From PZPK01 sp041590075 (GTDB lineage: Bacteria > Pseudomonadota > Gammaproteobacteria > Pseudomonadales > Oleiphilaceae): 29,290 nt of DNA. The notes beneath the pieces are model-generated. The model saw only the letters and a program-made list of their open reading frames with translations. It did no database searches and had not been told where the DNA came from. The DNA lies in contig JBFHUL010000037.1 of the NCBI GenBank assembly GCA_041590075.1, forward strand, positions 1 through 29,290, written 5' to 3'. A program made the position numbers and the translations under genes. Of this stretch, positions 1 through 7,947 are shown piece by piece (position 1 is the stretch's first letter; each line of letters starts with the position of its first letter).

Positions 1-1016
1 CGCTCTTCGGGCACAAATCCCATTCCAAGCCGGCGACGCTGGGCCGGATTCAAGGCGTTTACCTCCTGACCGGCGAAGCGGATATGCCCGTTCTGCAACA
101 AGGCCTCCCCGCTGATCAAGTTGAGTAGTTCTTCCTGTCCGTTGCCCGCTACACCTGCAATACCCAGTATTTCGCCACGCCGCACATCCAGCGAGATGTC
201 TTTGAGTTCGCAGCCAAAGGGGTCGGCACTGCGGAACGCCACCCCTCGCAACGCCAGAAAAACCTCGCCGCCGGTGGCACCCTGATAGTCTTCGACCAAA
301 GGCGTGTCATCACCGACCATCATGCGGGCAATGTCAGTCACGCTCACCTCTTTGGGCCGACATTCTCCCGTCACGCGGCCGGCTCTGAGAATTGTCGCGC
401 CCTCGCACAAGCTGCGAACCTCTTCGAGCTTGTGCGAGATAAACAGGATGCTGCAACCCTGCTCCGCCAATTTTCGCAGCGTAGCAAAAAGACGTTCAAC
501 TTCCTGGGGCGTGAGTACCGAAGTGGGTTCATCCAGAATGAGCAGCTTCACGTCCTGCAACAGGCAGCGCACGATCTCCACCCGCTGCTGCTCCCCGATC
601 GACAAACTGTGCACGAAACGATCGGGGTCCAGATGCATGCCATATGTGTCAGACACCTCGCGAATACGCTGTTTGAGTGCGGCCAGATTGCGCGAAGCCT
701 CACGCGGCAATCCCAGCGCGATGTTTTCGGCAACGGTGAGCGTCTCAAACAGTGAAAAGTGCTGAAACACCATACCAATACCAAGTGCACGCGCGTGCTG
801 CGCCCCCCTTATGGCGATGGGTTTACCCTGCCAGATTATTTGGCCTGCGTCCGGCTTCACGATGCCGTAGATCATTTTCATCAGCGTGCTTTTTCCGGCA
901 CCGTTCTCACCCAGAAGCGCGTGAATTTCGCCCGGCATGACCGCCATGCTGATGCGATCATTCGCGATACAACCGGGGTAATGCTTGCTCATATTCTGAA
1001 GTTGTATGCGATGCAT
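1..1016 (-). CDS. ABC transporter ATP-binding protein, purine/nucleoside (BMP-family) type, 3' end outside window
   Basis: This is the cytoplasmic ATPase of a sugar/nucleoside-type ABC importer with two fused nucleotide-binding domains. I translated it from the ATG at 1016, preceded by an AAGG-containing weak ribosome site; about 338 codons lie in the window and the C-terminus is cut off at base 1. The first domain has Walker A (GENGAGKST), signature (LSIGEQQRVEI) and Walker B (LLILDEPTSVLTP). The second domain starts near residue 260 and has the degenerate Walker A (GVAGNGQEELL) usual in RbsA/YufO-like ATPases. Homologs of this type (COG3845) work with two permeases and a BMP-type lipoprotein to import nucleosides or purines. 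The divergent guanine deaminase next door fits a purine substrate; the substrate is inferred. Permease and binding-protein genes should lie left of the window. Confidence 0.88.
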   Translation of the reverse strand, partial: MHRIQLQNMSKHYPGCIANDRISMAVMPGEIHALLGENGAGKSTLMKMIYGIVKPDAGQIIWQGKPIAIRGAQHARALGIGMVFQHFSLFETLTVAENIALGLPREASRNLAALKQRIREVSDTYGMHLDPDRFVHSLSIGEQQRVEIVRCLLQDVKLLILDEPTSVLTPQEVERLFATLRKLAEQGCSILFISHKLEEVRSLCEGATILRAGRVTGECRPKEVSVTDIARMMVGDDTPLVEDYQGATGGEVFLALRGVAFRSADPFGCELKDISLDVRRGEILGIAGVAGNGQEELLNLISGEALLQNGHIRFAGQEVNALNPAQRRRLGMGFVPEE

Positions 1017-1347
1017 GATGTAGCCTTGTTCGTACTGCGGTTGTGCTTGGCGGGTCCAAGGGGACACCGGGATTGCACCGGGTGCGCGATCAAGTAAGCG
1101 TAAATCGTGCCACCCGACGCCAAAAAGGCGCGGATTATCGCACAAGCGGGAGATCTTGACCAAATGGTGCAGGGCGAAATGAAACATGATTTCACAGTCG
1201 CTGCAACACCCTATTCAGCCCGCTGTGGGCCGGCATCAGAGGGCCCAAAAAAGTGCAAACAAGAATGCTGGGCACGCATTTGCAGCACTACACTTTTTCG
1301 GGCGTCTGCTAGTATTAAGCATGTCGATTTATTATGGGAAGACGATC
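1017..1347. other. Divergent intergenic region between the ABC ATPase and guanine deaminase
   Basis: This 331-base region must hold the leaders and promoters of both divergent genes. It has two copies of CACCGGG at 1065-1071 and 1076-1082, the second followed by GTGC, so short hairpins can form in the minus-strand leader. On the plus strand GGGAAG at 1336-1341 is a good ribosome site for the ATG at 1348. I found no convincing -35/-10 pair and could not match the region to a purine riboswitch by eye. No gene is supported here. Confidence 0.4.
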
Positions 1348-2694
1348 ATGGATGCTTTCGCCCCCAGTTCCGATATCGCCATTTATCAAGGCGACCTGCT
1401 GTACTTCACCAACGACCCCGAAACACATGGTGCCGCCGCCTGCCACTTCATACGCGATGGCGCCTTATGGGTTGAACACGCGCGTATCAAGGCCTGCGGC
1501 CCCGCATCGGAAGTGTTGGCACAGGCACCGGCGCATCTCAAGCGCGAACAGTTTGCACACCATCTGATCCTGCCCGGTTTCATCGACACGCACAATCATT
1601 ACCCGCAAACCGAGGTCATTGCCTCCCATGGCAAGCAACTGCTCGACTGGCTGAATAACTACACCTTTCCCGCAGAGCAAAAATTTGCCGACCCCGCATA
1701 CGCACGCCAAATGGCCGAGGTATATCTGGATGAACTGCTGCGTCATGGCACCACCACGGCGATGACCTTTGCGACCGTACACCCGCATTCCGCGGAGGCC
1801 CTATTTACAGCCGCTGAAACACGCAACATGCGCCTGATTGCCGGCAAGGTAGCCATGGATCAACATGCGCCCGAGGCGCTGTGCGACACGCCCGAACGCG
1901 CCTATCAGGAAAGTCTGCGCCTGGCCGAGACCTGGCACCAACGCGGGCGCCTGCACTACGCGCTCACACCACGCTTTGCGGTGACCTCCAGTGCCGCACA
2001 GCTGGAGGCGATTGGCGCACTCAACCAGGCATTCCCGGGGCTCTATGTGCAATCCCACATCGCAGAAAATCCGGCAGAAGTGGCATGGGTCAAACAGCTG
2101 CATCCCTACGCACGGGATTATCTCGACGTCTTCGACCACTACGGGCTGCTGGGCCCCCGGACGACTCTGGCACATGGCATTTACCTGAGCGCACGCGAGC
2201 GACAGCGCCTGGCTGAAACAGGCACACGCATTGCGTTTTGTCCTACGTCCAATTTGTTTCTTGGCAGTGGCCTGCTTGATCTTGCGCAGCTGCATGCCGA
2301 CGGGGTGATCACCAGTATGGCGACCGATGTGGGCGGTGGCACGAGTTTTTCGATGCTGCGCACACTGCACGAGGCGTATAAAGTCCTCCAGTTGCAAGGC
2401 CAGTCACTTTGCCCTTTACGTGCCTTTTATATGGCCACTTTGGGCAATGCGCGCAGTTTGGGATTGGAACAATACATTGGCTCACTGGAAGCGGGCAAAG
2501 AAGCGGATTTTGTGGTGCTCGACCTGCACAGCACGCCCTTACTGAAACGTAAACAGCAGGCGTGCACGACGCTGGAAGAAAGTCTGTTTGCCCTGATGAT
2601 GCTGGGCGACGAGCGCAGTATCGCGGCAACGGTGATCGCGGGCCAACAGCACTACACCCGATGCCTGAGCGCTGTCGAATCCCTCAATGCCTGA
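1348..2694 (+). CDS. guaD: Guanine deaminase
   Basis: Hydrolyses guanine to xanthine and ammonia in purine catabolism; cytoplasmic zinc enzyme of the amidohydrolase superfamily. The 448-residue product has the family hallmarks in order: PGFIDTHNHYPQ (metal ligands H82 and H84), a SHIAEN segment (His and Glu), LAHGIYLS (metal His) and ATDVGGGTSFSM (metal Asp). Length matches bacterial GuaD, normally about 430-450 residues. The frame is open back to 1186 and has another ATG at 1321, but the ATG at 1348 has a GGAAG ribosome site six bases upstream and gives the usual N-terminus. The divergent ABC ATPase suggests a purine scavenging locus; xanthine dehydrogenase is not in the window. Its TGA abuts the stop of the opposing DUF1330 gene with no spacer. 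Confidence 0.93.
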   Translation: MDAFAPSSDIAIYQGDLLYFTNDPETHGAAACHFIRDGALWVEHARIKACGPASEVLAQAPAHLKREQFAHHLILPGFIDTHNHYPQTEVIASHGKQLLDWLNNYTFPAEQKFADPAYARQMAEVYLDELLRHGTTTAMTFATVHPHSAEALFTAAETRNMRLIAGKVAMDQHAPEALCDTPERAYQESLRLAETWHQRGRLHYALTPRFAVTSSAAQLEAIGALNQAFPGLYVQSHIAENPAEVAWVKQLHPYARDYLDVFDHYGLLGPRTTLAHGIYLSARERQRLAETGTRIAFCPTSNLFLGSGLLDLAQLHADGVITSMATDVGGGTSFSMLRTLHEAYKVLQLQGQSLCPLRAFYMATLGNARSLGLEQYIGSLEAGKEADFVVLDLHSTPLLKRKQQACTTLEESLFALMMLGDERSIAATVIAGQQHYTRCLSAVESLNA

Positions 2695-3087
2695 TCAGCC
2701 TTTCAGGCAGATTAAACGAGAGTCCGCAAGTGCTGCAGTGCGATGCATCACGATGGCGAGATAATCCGGATCGCGCAACATGTTCTGAAAGGCCACCACA
2801 TTGGGATAGCTGACCAGCAGCATTTCATCCCATACGTCATCCTCTGGCCCAATGACCCCCGCCAATACGCTACTTTGCCTTACGAGACTGCCACCGAGAT
2901 GCTCGATCATGCCGCGCGCCGAATGCATATAAATCCCATAGGCTTCACGCCCGCTGCAACCCCGATCCCCATCCTTGTAAACCGCGCGGGGGTGAAAGCG
3001 TAAAAGATTGAGCATCGTGATGGGCTGCGACGGATCAAGCTCAGATAACTCGGCGATCTGCGCGCGTGTGGGAACAAGATAAGACAT
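2695..3087 (-). CDS. DUF1330 (COG5470) domain protein
   Basis: A 130-residue protein resembling the DUF1330 family, which adopts a dimeric alpha-beta barrel fold; members have no agreed reaction. Family-like features are the N-terminal ITMLNLLRFH strand, the central GREAYGIYMHSARGMIEHLG helix, and the C-terminal WDEMLLVSYPN...FQNMLRDPDY segment that pairs with a following RTAALADSRLI strand. There is no signal peptide or membrane segment. It lies 24 bases downstream of the MscS-type gene on the same strand and is probably the last gene of the histidine-kinase operon. Its stop codon directly abuts the guaD stop at a TGATCA palindrome. The specific function is unknown. Confidence 0.8.
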   Translation of the reverse strand: MSYLVPTRAQIAELSELDPSQPITMLNLLRFHPRAVYKDGDRGCSGREAYGIYMHSARGMIEHLGGSLVRQSSVLAGVIGPEDDVWDEMLLVSYPNVVAFQNMLRDPDYLAIVMHRTAALADSRLICLKG

Positions 3088-3111
3088 CTTCGCCTCTCAG
3101 GATTAGTACTT

Positions 3112-3708
3112 TCAGTCTTGTTTGGGCTTTTCGTTGGGTATGTCTTCGGGACGCACTGCCGGTGGCAACTTACCCGCCGTATTCAGGTGCTCGCGCGGGT
3201 TCACCACAACAGGGCGCGCCAGAATCAGATTGTTAGGATAAATCACCACTTCGCGATTTTCACTGATGAGTTTGGTGTTAAACAGATTGATTTCAGAGAC
3301 ATACCCTTCAATGTAGTTATCACCCTCCAGAATGCGCACGTAATTACCGCGCCGAAACGAGGCATGGGCCACCAGCACAAAAAAAGCCGTGATATTGCTG
3401 AGCAAGGACCAGCCGGCGAAAAGTGCCACACCGGTAACGGCGAGAATACTCGCTGAGAGCGTCAACAGGCCTTTGAAATCGAAGCCCCAGATGATAAACG
3501 CCAACGACACAGTCGCCAGCGTAAGAATGACGTTAAAGGCAGAAAGCGCTTTGGTGATGGCGTCGTCTTTAAGCCGGCCATGCTCGGCTTTGGCGCGAAT
3601 ACGAGGCCCGAGAGTAAAGCGAAATAGCAGATAAATGATGATGAGCAATGCTGTTAACGCAACATTCAATTTATAGTTCGTTAACCACTCCCACACGAAA
3701 CCTTGCAT
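3112..3708 (-). CDS. Small MscS-family mechanosensitive channel
   Basis: A 198-residue inner-membrane protein of the MscS family. Hydrophobic segments lie at about residues 14-33, 56-76 and 80-116. The third is Gly/Ala/Ser-rich (SASILAVTGVALFAG), as expected for the pore-lining MscS helix. It is followed by the beta domain signature: a RRGNYVRI stretch, GYVSEINLFNT, then VIYPNNLIL. The large C-terminal vestibule seen in MscS is mostly missing and replaced by a short Pro/Lys-rich tail, so this is a minimal member. Known homologs relieve hypo-osmotic stress; some carry regulatory domains. It sits 40 bases after the receiver-GGDEF gene and is likely co-transcribed with it, which hints at membrane or turgor control linked to the two-component pathway. 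That link is inferred. Confidence 0.87.
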   Translation of the reverse strand: MQGFVWEWLTNYKLNVALTALLIIIYLLFRFTLGPRIRAKAEHGRLKDDAITKALSAFNVILTLATVSLAFIIWGFDFKGLLTLSASILAVTGVALFAGWSLLSNITAFFVLVAHASFRRGNYVRILEGDNYIEGYVSEINLFNTKLISENREVVIYPNNLILARPVVVNPREHLNTAGKLPPAVRPEDIPNEKPKQD

Positions 3709-3748
3709 GTATGCGTCCGTAAAATCTAACTGAGGGGGCTGTTATATA

Positions 3749-4672
3749 TCATACAAAAGTCAGTGCACCCAACTGTTTACGTTTGGAACGATACATGGCC
3801 TGATCGGCCCGCTCCAACATGTCGGCAGCACGCATACCCCGTTCCCACTGCATGGCGCCGATACTGACACTGGCGTGCTGGGCAACCACCTGATCCTTAT
3901 AAGTAAAGCGATAGGGCTCGCTCAGGGCTTGTTGTTTGCGCTGCATCAATTCCTGCAGCTCTTCACTGCTGTCGTAGTTGGCCACGATCATAAAAAATTC
4001 ATCACCGCCATAGCGCGCCACATAATCGGAGCGGCGCATGATGCTCTGAATACGTGATGCAAAGGCCTTGAGGAGCGCGTCGCCAAAACGATGCCCCAGG
4101 GTATCGTTGACTTCCTTGAACTTGTCCATGTCCAGCATCACCAACGCAAAGGGACGCCCCGTGCGCTCACTTTGGTTGATCATAAATTCCAGTTTGTCGT
4201 AAATCATCGAACGATTCGGCAAACCGGTGAGGGGGTCCTGCTCGGCCTTGGTGCGCAATTCAAGCACCAGGCGGTGACGTTCAATGGCATAGGCAATGGC
4301 GCGCATCAGCAGTTCGCCGCTTACGATCCGTTTGGGAAGATAGTCCTCGGCCCCTTGCTGTATGGCCTGCTCACCCAGCTGCTCGTCTTTCACGCCGGTA
4401 AGCACAATCACAGGGGTTTGCGTGTGTGCGCCCACAAAAGTATCGAGCGTATCGAGGCCCTCTGAATCGGGCAGCCCCAAATCAAGTAACACAATATCGA
4501 AGCGCTGCTGTTCGAGTTGCATCAAACCCGCATGCAATGTGTCACAATGGATAAAGCTATATTGGTAATAGGCATCACCCCGCATCAACTCCTGAATCAG
4601 GTAGACGTCGTCCGGGTCATCTTCAATGATCAAGACCGAACGGGTAGCTTTCTCCCCGCTTACTTCTTTCAC
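3749..4672 (-). CDS. Response regulator with receiver and GGDEF (diguanylate cyclase) domains
   Basis: Predicted phosphorylation-controlled diguanylate cyclase that makes c-di-GMP from two GTP. Numbered from the GTG at 4672 (307 residues), the receiver (about 12-130) has the acidic pair in IIEDDPDD, phospho-acceptor D64 in LLDLGLP, the Thr in VLTG and the Lys in YLPK. The GGDEF domain (about 145-300) has an intact GGDEF at 222-226 and an intact RxxD inhibitory site at 213-216, exactly five residues upstream, so activity and product inhibition are both expected. The frame is open to an ATG at 4741, but that ATG has no ribosome site; the GTG at 4672 has AGAAGAGG eight bases upstream, so I prefer it. 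It is downstream of the receiver-only regulator and the ethylene-receptor-like kinase. Confidence 0.9.
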   Translation of the reverse strand: MKEVSGEKATRSVLIIEDDPDDVYLIQELMRGDAYYQYSFIHCDTLHAGLMQLEQQRFDIVLLDLGLPDSEGLDTLDTFVGAHTQTPVIVLTGVKDEQLGEQAIQQGAEDYLPKRIVSGELLMRAIAYAIERHRLVLELRTKAEQDPLTGLPNRSMIYDKLEFMINQSERTGRPFALVMLDMDKFKEVNDTLGHRFGDALLKAFASRIQSIMRRSDYVARYGGDEFFMIVANYDSSEELQELMQRKQQALSEPYRFTYKDQVVAQHASVSIGAMQWERGMRAADMLERADQAMYRSKRKQLGALTFV

Positions 4673-4680
4673 TGATACAT

Positions 4681-4688
4681 CCTCTTCT
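4681..4688 (-). promoter_or_regulatory. Ribosome binding site deciding the GTG start at 4672
   Basis: AGAAGAGG on the minus strand lies eight bases before the GTG of the receiver-GGDEF gene. No comparable purine-rich stretch precedes the upstream ATG at 4741, which would add 23 residues unlike a receiver domain. Confidence 0.55.
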
Positions 4689-4745
4689 GGGTGATTTACA
4701 CGCGAACAATGCGCCGAAAATGCCTTCTCCTCCGTAGGCATATCC

Positions 4746-4751
4746 AGTATA
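4746..4751 (-). promoter_or_regulatory. Candidate -10 box (TATACT) ahead of the GGDEF gene
   Basis: TATACT on the minus strand lies just after the stop of the receiver-only gene. The best upstream -35-like hexamer, TTGCAC, is only 14 bases away, so the promoter is weakly supported. If used, transcription would start at about the upstream ATG at 4741, which again favours the GTG start at 4672. Confidence 0.25.
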
Positions 4752-4759
4752 GATCACGC

Positions 4760-5173
4760 TTATTTGTGCAACTGCACAGAATCAAACCAATATTCACACA
4801 ATATGCGAATTTTACGCAGCTGCTCAGCATAATCAGGCGATTTGACCATGTAGGCGTTTGCACCCAAAGCATAAACGTCGGCAATGTCTTTTTCCGACGT
4901 GGAAGTGGTGTATACAACCACCGGAATGGTGCAAAAGGCATCCTGTGCCTTGATTGTACGCAAGACATTCTTGCCATCCAGCGCCGGCAGGTTGAGATCG
5001 AGCATGATGAGTTCCGGTAAACGATCGGGAAAAGCCTGCGACAAGCACTCAATCAGCTTGCCCCCATGATCAAAATTCTGCAAATTCACATCATAACCGG
5101 CCTCGCGAAACGCCATGCCCAACAAATAAATATCGTCCGGGTCATCTTCGGCAAGAAAAATACGATGGGCCAT
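4760..5173 (-). CDS. Receiver-only (Rcp1/CheY-like) response regulator
   Basis: A 137-residue single-domain response regulator with no output domain. It has the acidic pocket AEDDPDD (D10, D11), phospho-acceptor D59 in LIMLDLNLP, the switch Thr/Ser in VVYTTSTSEKDI and K111 in YMVKS. The 'EDDPDD' start, the GKNVLRTIK segment and the STSEKDI loop are typical of Rcp1-like regulators, which partner multi-PAS or phytochrome-type kinases with the SHDLQEPLRK H-box, as found in the gene 17 bases upstream. The ATG at 5173 has a GAGGAAG ribosome site. It is probably the immediate phosphate acceptor of that kinase, either as a shuttle or as a phosphate sink competing with the receiver-GGDEF protein. Which of these it does cannot be read from the sequence. 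Confidence 0.93.
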   Translation of the reverse strand: MAHRIFLAEDDPDDIYLLGMAFREAGYDVNLQNFDHGGKLIECLSQAFPDRLPELIMLDLNLPALDGKNVLRTIKAQDAFCTIPVVVYTTSTSEKDIADVYALGANAYMVKSPDYAEQLRKIRILCEYWFDSVQLHK

Positions 5174-5190
5174 CTGGCTTCCTCTACGCC

Positions 5191-7863
5191 TTAGTTAACT
5201 GACACCGGTGCCAGCGGCAATTCGATAATAAAGCTGGCGCCCCTTGCCAGCGGTTTGGCGGTGATCTCGCCGCCATGTGCACGCACAATCTGGCGACAAA
5301 TAGCCAGGCCCATACCGGTACCGGGTATCGTCATGCCGACCAAGCGCCGGAAGGGTTCGAAAATCTGTTCTGCCTTGTCTTCCTCGAACCCCCGCCCGTT
5401 ATCGCTCACGACCACGCGCACCTTCTGCCCACGATGTTCGCCGCGCACTTTGATCTGCGGCGGTCGCGAGCCATCACGGTAGTTAATGCTATTGGTGATC
5501 AAATTACGCAGCACCTGCGCAAAGGCATCGCGATCCACATAGACTTTGGCATCTGCTTCGAGGATTACCTGCGCACCATGTTCATCGATAACACCCGACA
5601 TATCGTCACAGGCCAGGCTGAGAATAGCCGACAGCGGGCACTCTTCCAGCTCCAGTGCCTGTCTGGAGGCACGGGACAACTGCAAGAGTTTGTCTATCAT
5701 TTCGCTCATACGCAGCGCGGCATCGCAAATACGCTCCAGCTGAAACAGTGCTTCCTTGTCGTCAAGCTGCCCTTTGAGCCGGCGCTCCAAGGCGCCTGAA
5801 AACGCTGCGATCTTGCGCAAGGGTTCCTGCAGGTCGTGTGAGGCCGAATAGGCAAAACGCTCCAGAGCGGCATTGGATTCGGAAAGCGCCGCTTCGATCG
5901 CCTTACGCTGGGTGATATCTTCAAACACACACACATAACGCAAATCCTGCACATCCTTGGCAACCCGCGAGGCCGTGACATATCCGGCCATGGGCTCTCC
6001 GGAGGCACACAGCAAGCGACATTCAGTATCCACACTTTGTTCCGGCATCAATGCGGCAAGCAGATCCTGAAGGCTGTGGTGCGCGTCGCTCAGTTTTGCC
6101 ACCACCTCGATGTGTGCCCCCTGCAGATAGCGCGCGTCTGCACCAAGCAGCTTGCACAACTTGGAATTGACCTTACACAATTTGCCCTCGGGCGATACAT
6201 GAGCAATGCCCACGGCAGCCTGCTCAAAGGTCGCGGAATATTCTATCGCAAGATCACGAATGTCCTGTTCACGCTGTTTGAGATCGGTGATATCGAAGAA
6301 GGCACCCAGCATTTCTTTCGGTGCGCCGTGCTCATCGTAGGAATAAATGGAGTCACGCGAATAAAACCAGCGCCAGTGACCGTCTTTGTGCCGGAAGCGA
6401 TATTCAATACCCACGCCTTCCGGCACCTTATTGGCCACCACATCATTAAAATGCTTGTATATGCGGCGCTCGTCGTCGGGATGGAACAAGGGCATGAGAT
6501 TAGCGGCCTGAGTCTTCTCCAGTTCACTCAGGGTGTATCCGGTCAGGTTGGTGTATTCAGCGTTGATAAAGGTATTTTTGAGCGTCTTAAGATCGAAAAT
6601 ATACAGGCCCGTCAGGGAGCGCTGCAGCACCTGATCCAGAAAACGGGTCTGATCAGCCAACCGTGCCTCAAGCAACTTGATTTCGTTAATATTGGTCATC
6701 GTCCCCGACATCAGAAACGGTTTACCCTCTTTATCCAACAGGCTGTCGCCCCGGGTATGAAACCACTCATACCGGCCGCTCTCGGCCTTGCCCCGATAGG
6801 TGAGATCGTATTTGGCACCAGCGCTCAAATGCGCCTGCAACGCGGCGTCGACCTGTGGCCAGTCCTCGGGGTACACATGGTTGCGCCACATGTCGAAGGT
6901 AGGCGCCGCCTCTTCGTCGGCACCGATCATGCGGATCATTCGCGGACTGAACCAAACGGTATTGTTGGGCACATTCCATTCCCAAATCCCGTCGTTGGAG
7001 GCATCAATGGCGCGCTTCAGCCGATTGGAATTTTCACTGTAATGCATGAGTTCGAGGTTAAAACCATTGAAATCACTGACCGTGGCAAAGGCATGCTTTT
7101 CACCGGCAAACTCATGCACCGACAGGTTGATCTGCACCTCTACCTTATGACCGTCTTTGTGCCTGCCTACCACGACCCGACCCGACGCCATTTCGTGACG
7201 CTGAGTAGGCGCCTCCATAAACCGTGCAATGAGCGCCGAATGATGACTGACTCCGGTATCCAATAGCGCACTCACATCACCCCCTATGAGTTCTTCTCGG
7301 CGGTAACCAAAGAGTTTGGTTAAGGCTTCATTGGCCATGACGATTTTCTGATTGGCATCAATCACCAGCAACCCCATTGGAACGAGCTCGGTGGTGAAGC
7401 GGAAAATGGCATCGGCCTTACGTTCAATCTCAAGGGTTTCATTGCGCAGTTTCTGTTCCGCCGTTTCGGCCATCGCCGCTTCAAGCTGGGCATGCGAAGG
7501 AATGGCCAGCGCCGGCTCAAGATTGCGGTATAGGACTACCGCGGTATAGATTGAAATGAATGCCGTCATGGCCTTCACGATGCCATGCAAGCCATAAGTG
7601 CCGTGCCACACGGTGTAAATACCCATTAAATGCGTGAGGCCACAGAACAGGATAAACATGGCAAACAGGCTGAAAATACCGCGAAATCGCAGATCTTTGC
7701 GGCGCTGGACAATAATGGCAAGTGCGATCGGTATCGAGAAATAGGCCAACGCGATGAACAGGTCGGAAATAACATTGGTCCATAGGATGTCTTGCCGCCA
7801 GTTGAAGCAGTAACCATGCGGCAGGTAGGCATCGCTCAGGAACCGAGCGAAGTTATCAGGCAC
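5191..7863 (-). CDS. Ethylene-receptor-like (ETR1-type N-terminus) multi-PAS sensor histidine kinase
   Basis: An 890-residue membrane sensor kinase. Residues 29-52, 61-83 and 93-113 are three membrane helices matching the plant ETR1 ethylene-binding domain. ISDLFIALAYFSIP and FCGLTHL align to ETR1 without gaps, with constant offset +9: D34, Y41, I44, P45, C74 and H78 correspond to ETR1 D25, Y32, I35, P36, C65 and H69. C65 and H69 bind the copper that holds ethylene. K97 corresponds to ETR1 K91 after a three-residue shorter loop. Then follow about four PAS/PAC units (roughly 150-265, 283-400, 408-530, 540-655), a HisKA domain with H676 in SHDLQEPLRK, and HATPase_c with N-box N787/N791, DNGRGF at 821-826, FEPF at 835-838 and GTGMGLAI at 848-855. 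The start is GTG at 7863 with an AGGGGAGA ribosome site. No GAF domain is seen, unlike plant receptors. Ethylene binding is inferred. Confidence 0.93.
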   Translation of the reverse strand: MPDNFARFLSDAYLPHGYCFNWRQDILWTNVISDLFIALAYFSIPIALAIIVQRRKDLRFRGIFSLFAMFILFCGLTHLMGIYTVWHGTYGLHGIVKAMTAFISIYTAVVLYRNLEPALAIPSHAQLEAAMAETAEQKLRNETLEIERKADAIFRFTTELVPMGLLVIDANQKIVMANEALTKLFGYRREELIGGDVSALLDTGVSHHSALIARFMEAPTQRHEMASGRVVVGRHKDGHKVEVQINLSVHEFAGEKHAFATVSDFNGFNLELMHYSENSNRLKRAIDASNDGIWEWNVPNNTVWFSPRMIRMIGADEEAAPTFDMWRNHVYPEDWPQVDAALQAHLSAGAKYDLTYRGKAESGRYEWFHTRGDSLLDKEGKPFLMSGTMTNINEIKLLEARLADQTRFLDQVLQRSLTGLYIFDLKTLKNTFINAEYTNLTGYTLSELEKTQAANLMPLFHPDDERRIYKHFNDVVANKVPEGVGIEYRFRHKDGHWRWFYSRDSIYSYDEHGAPKEMLGAFFDITDLKQREQDIRDLAIEYSATFEQAAVGIAHVSPEGKLCKVNSKLCKLLGADARYLQGAHIEVVAKLSDAHHSLQDLLAALMPEQSVDTECRLLCASGEPMAGYVTASRVAKDVQDLRYVCVFEDITQRKAIEAALSESNAALERFAYSASHDLQEPLRKIAAFSGALERRLKGQLDDKEALFQLERICDAALRMSEMIDKLLQLSRASRQALELEECPLSAILSLACDDMSGVIDEHGAQVILEADAKVYVDRDAFAQVLRNLITNSINYRDGSRPPQIKVRGEHRGQKVRVVVSDNGRGFEEDKAEQIFEPFRRLVGMTIPGTGMGLAICRQIVRAHGGEITAKPLARGASFIIELPLAPVSVN

Positions 7864-7902
7864 AACGATCTCCCCTTTTCATTGTTGCGTTGACGACTAT
7901 TC

Positions 7903-7930
7903 AGTATGAAAGTAACGGGGAGAATTACAA
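7903..7930 (-). promoter_or_regulatory. Candidate sigma-70 promoter of the ethylene-receptor-like kinase operon
   Basis: On the minus strand TTGTAA (7930-7925) and CATACT (7908-7903) are separated by 16 bases and lie about 40 bases before the GTG start. The two hexamers match consensus at four of six positions each. This is the only plausible promoter in the gap between the heat-shock terminator and the kinase. Confidence 0.4.
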
Positions 7931-7947
7931 GGCGGCCCTGCGCCATG

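Noticed and set aside
1186..1347. N-terminal extension of guanine deaminase
   Set aside because: The extra residues are not GuaD-like and the ATG at 1348 has the proper ribosome site.
4673..4741. N-terminal extension of the receiver-GGDEF protein
   Set aside because: No ribosome site before the ATG at 4741; a strong one precedes GTG 4672. Not fully excluded.
6037..7266. Long plus-strand open frame (409 codons) opposite the histidine kinase
   Set aside because: It is antisense to well-conserved PAS domains, has no recognisable family features and no ribosome site of note; treated as a shadow.
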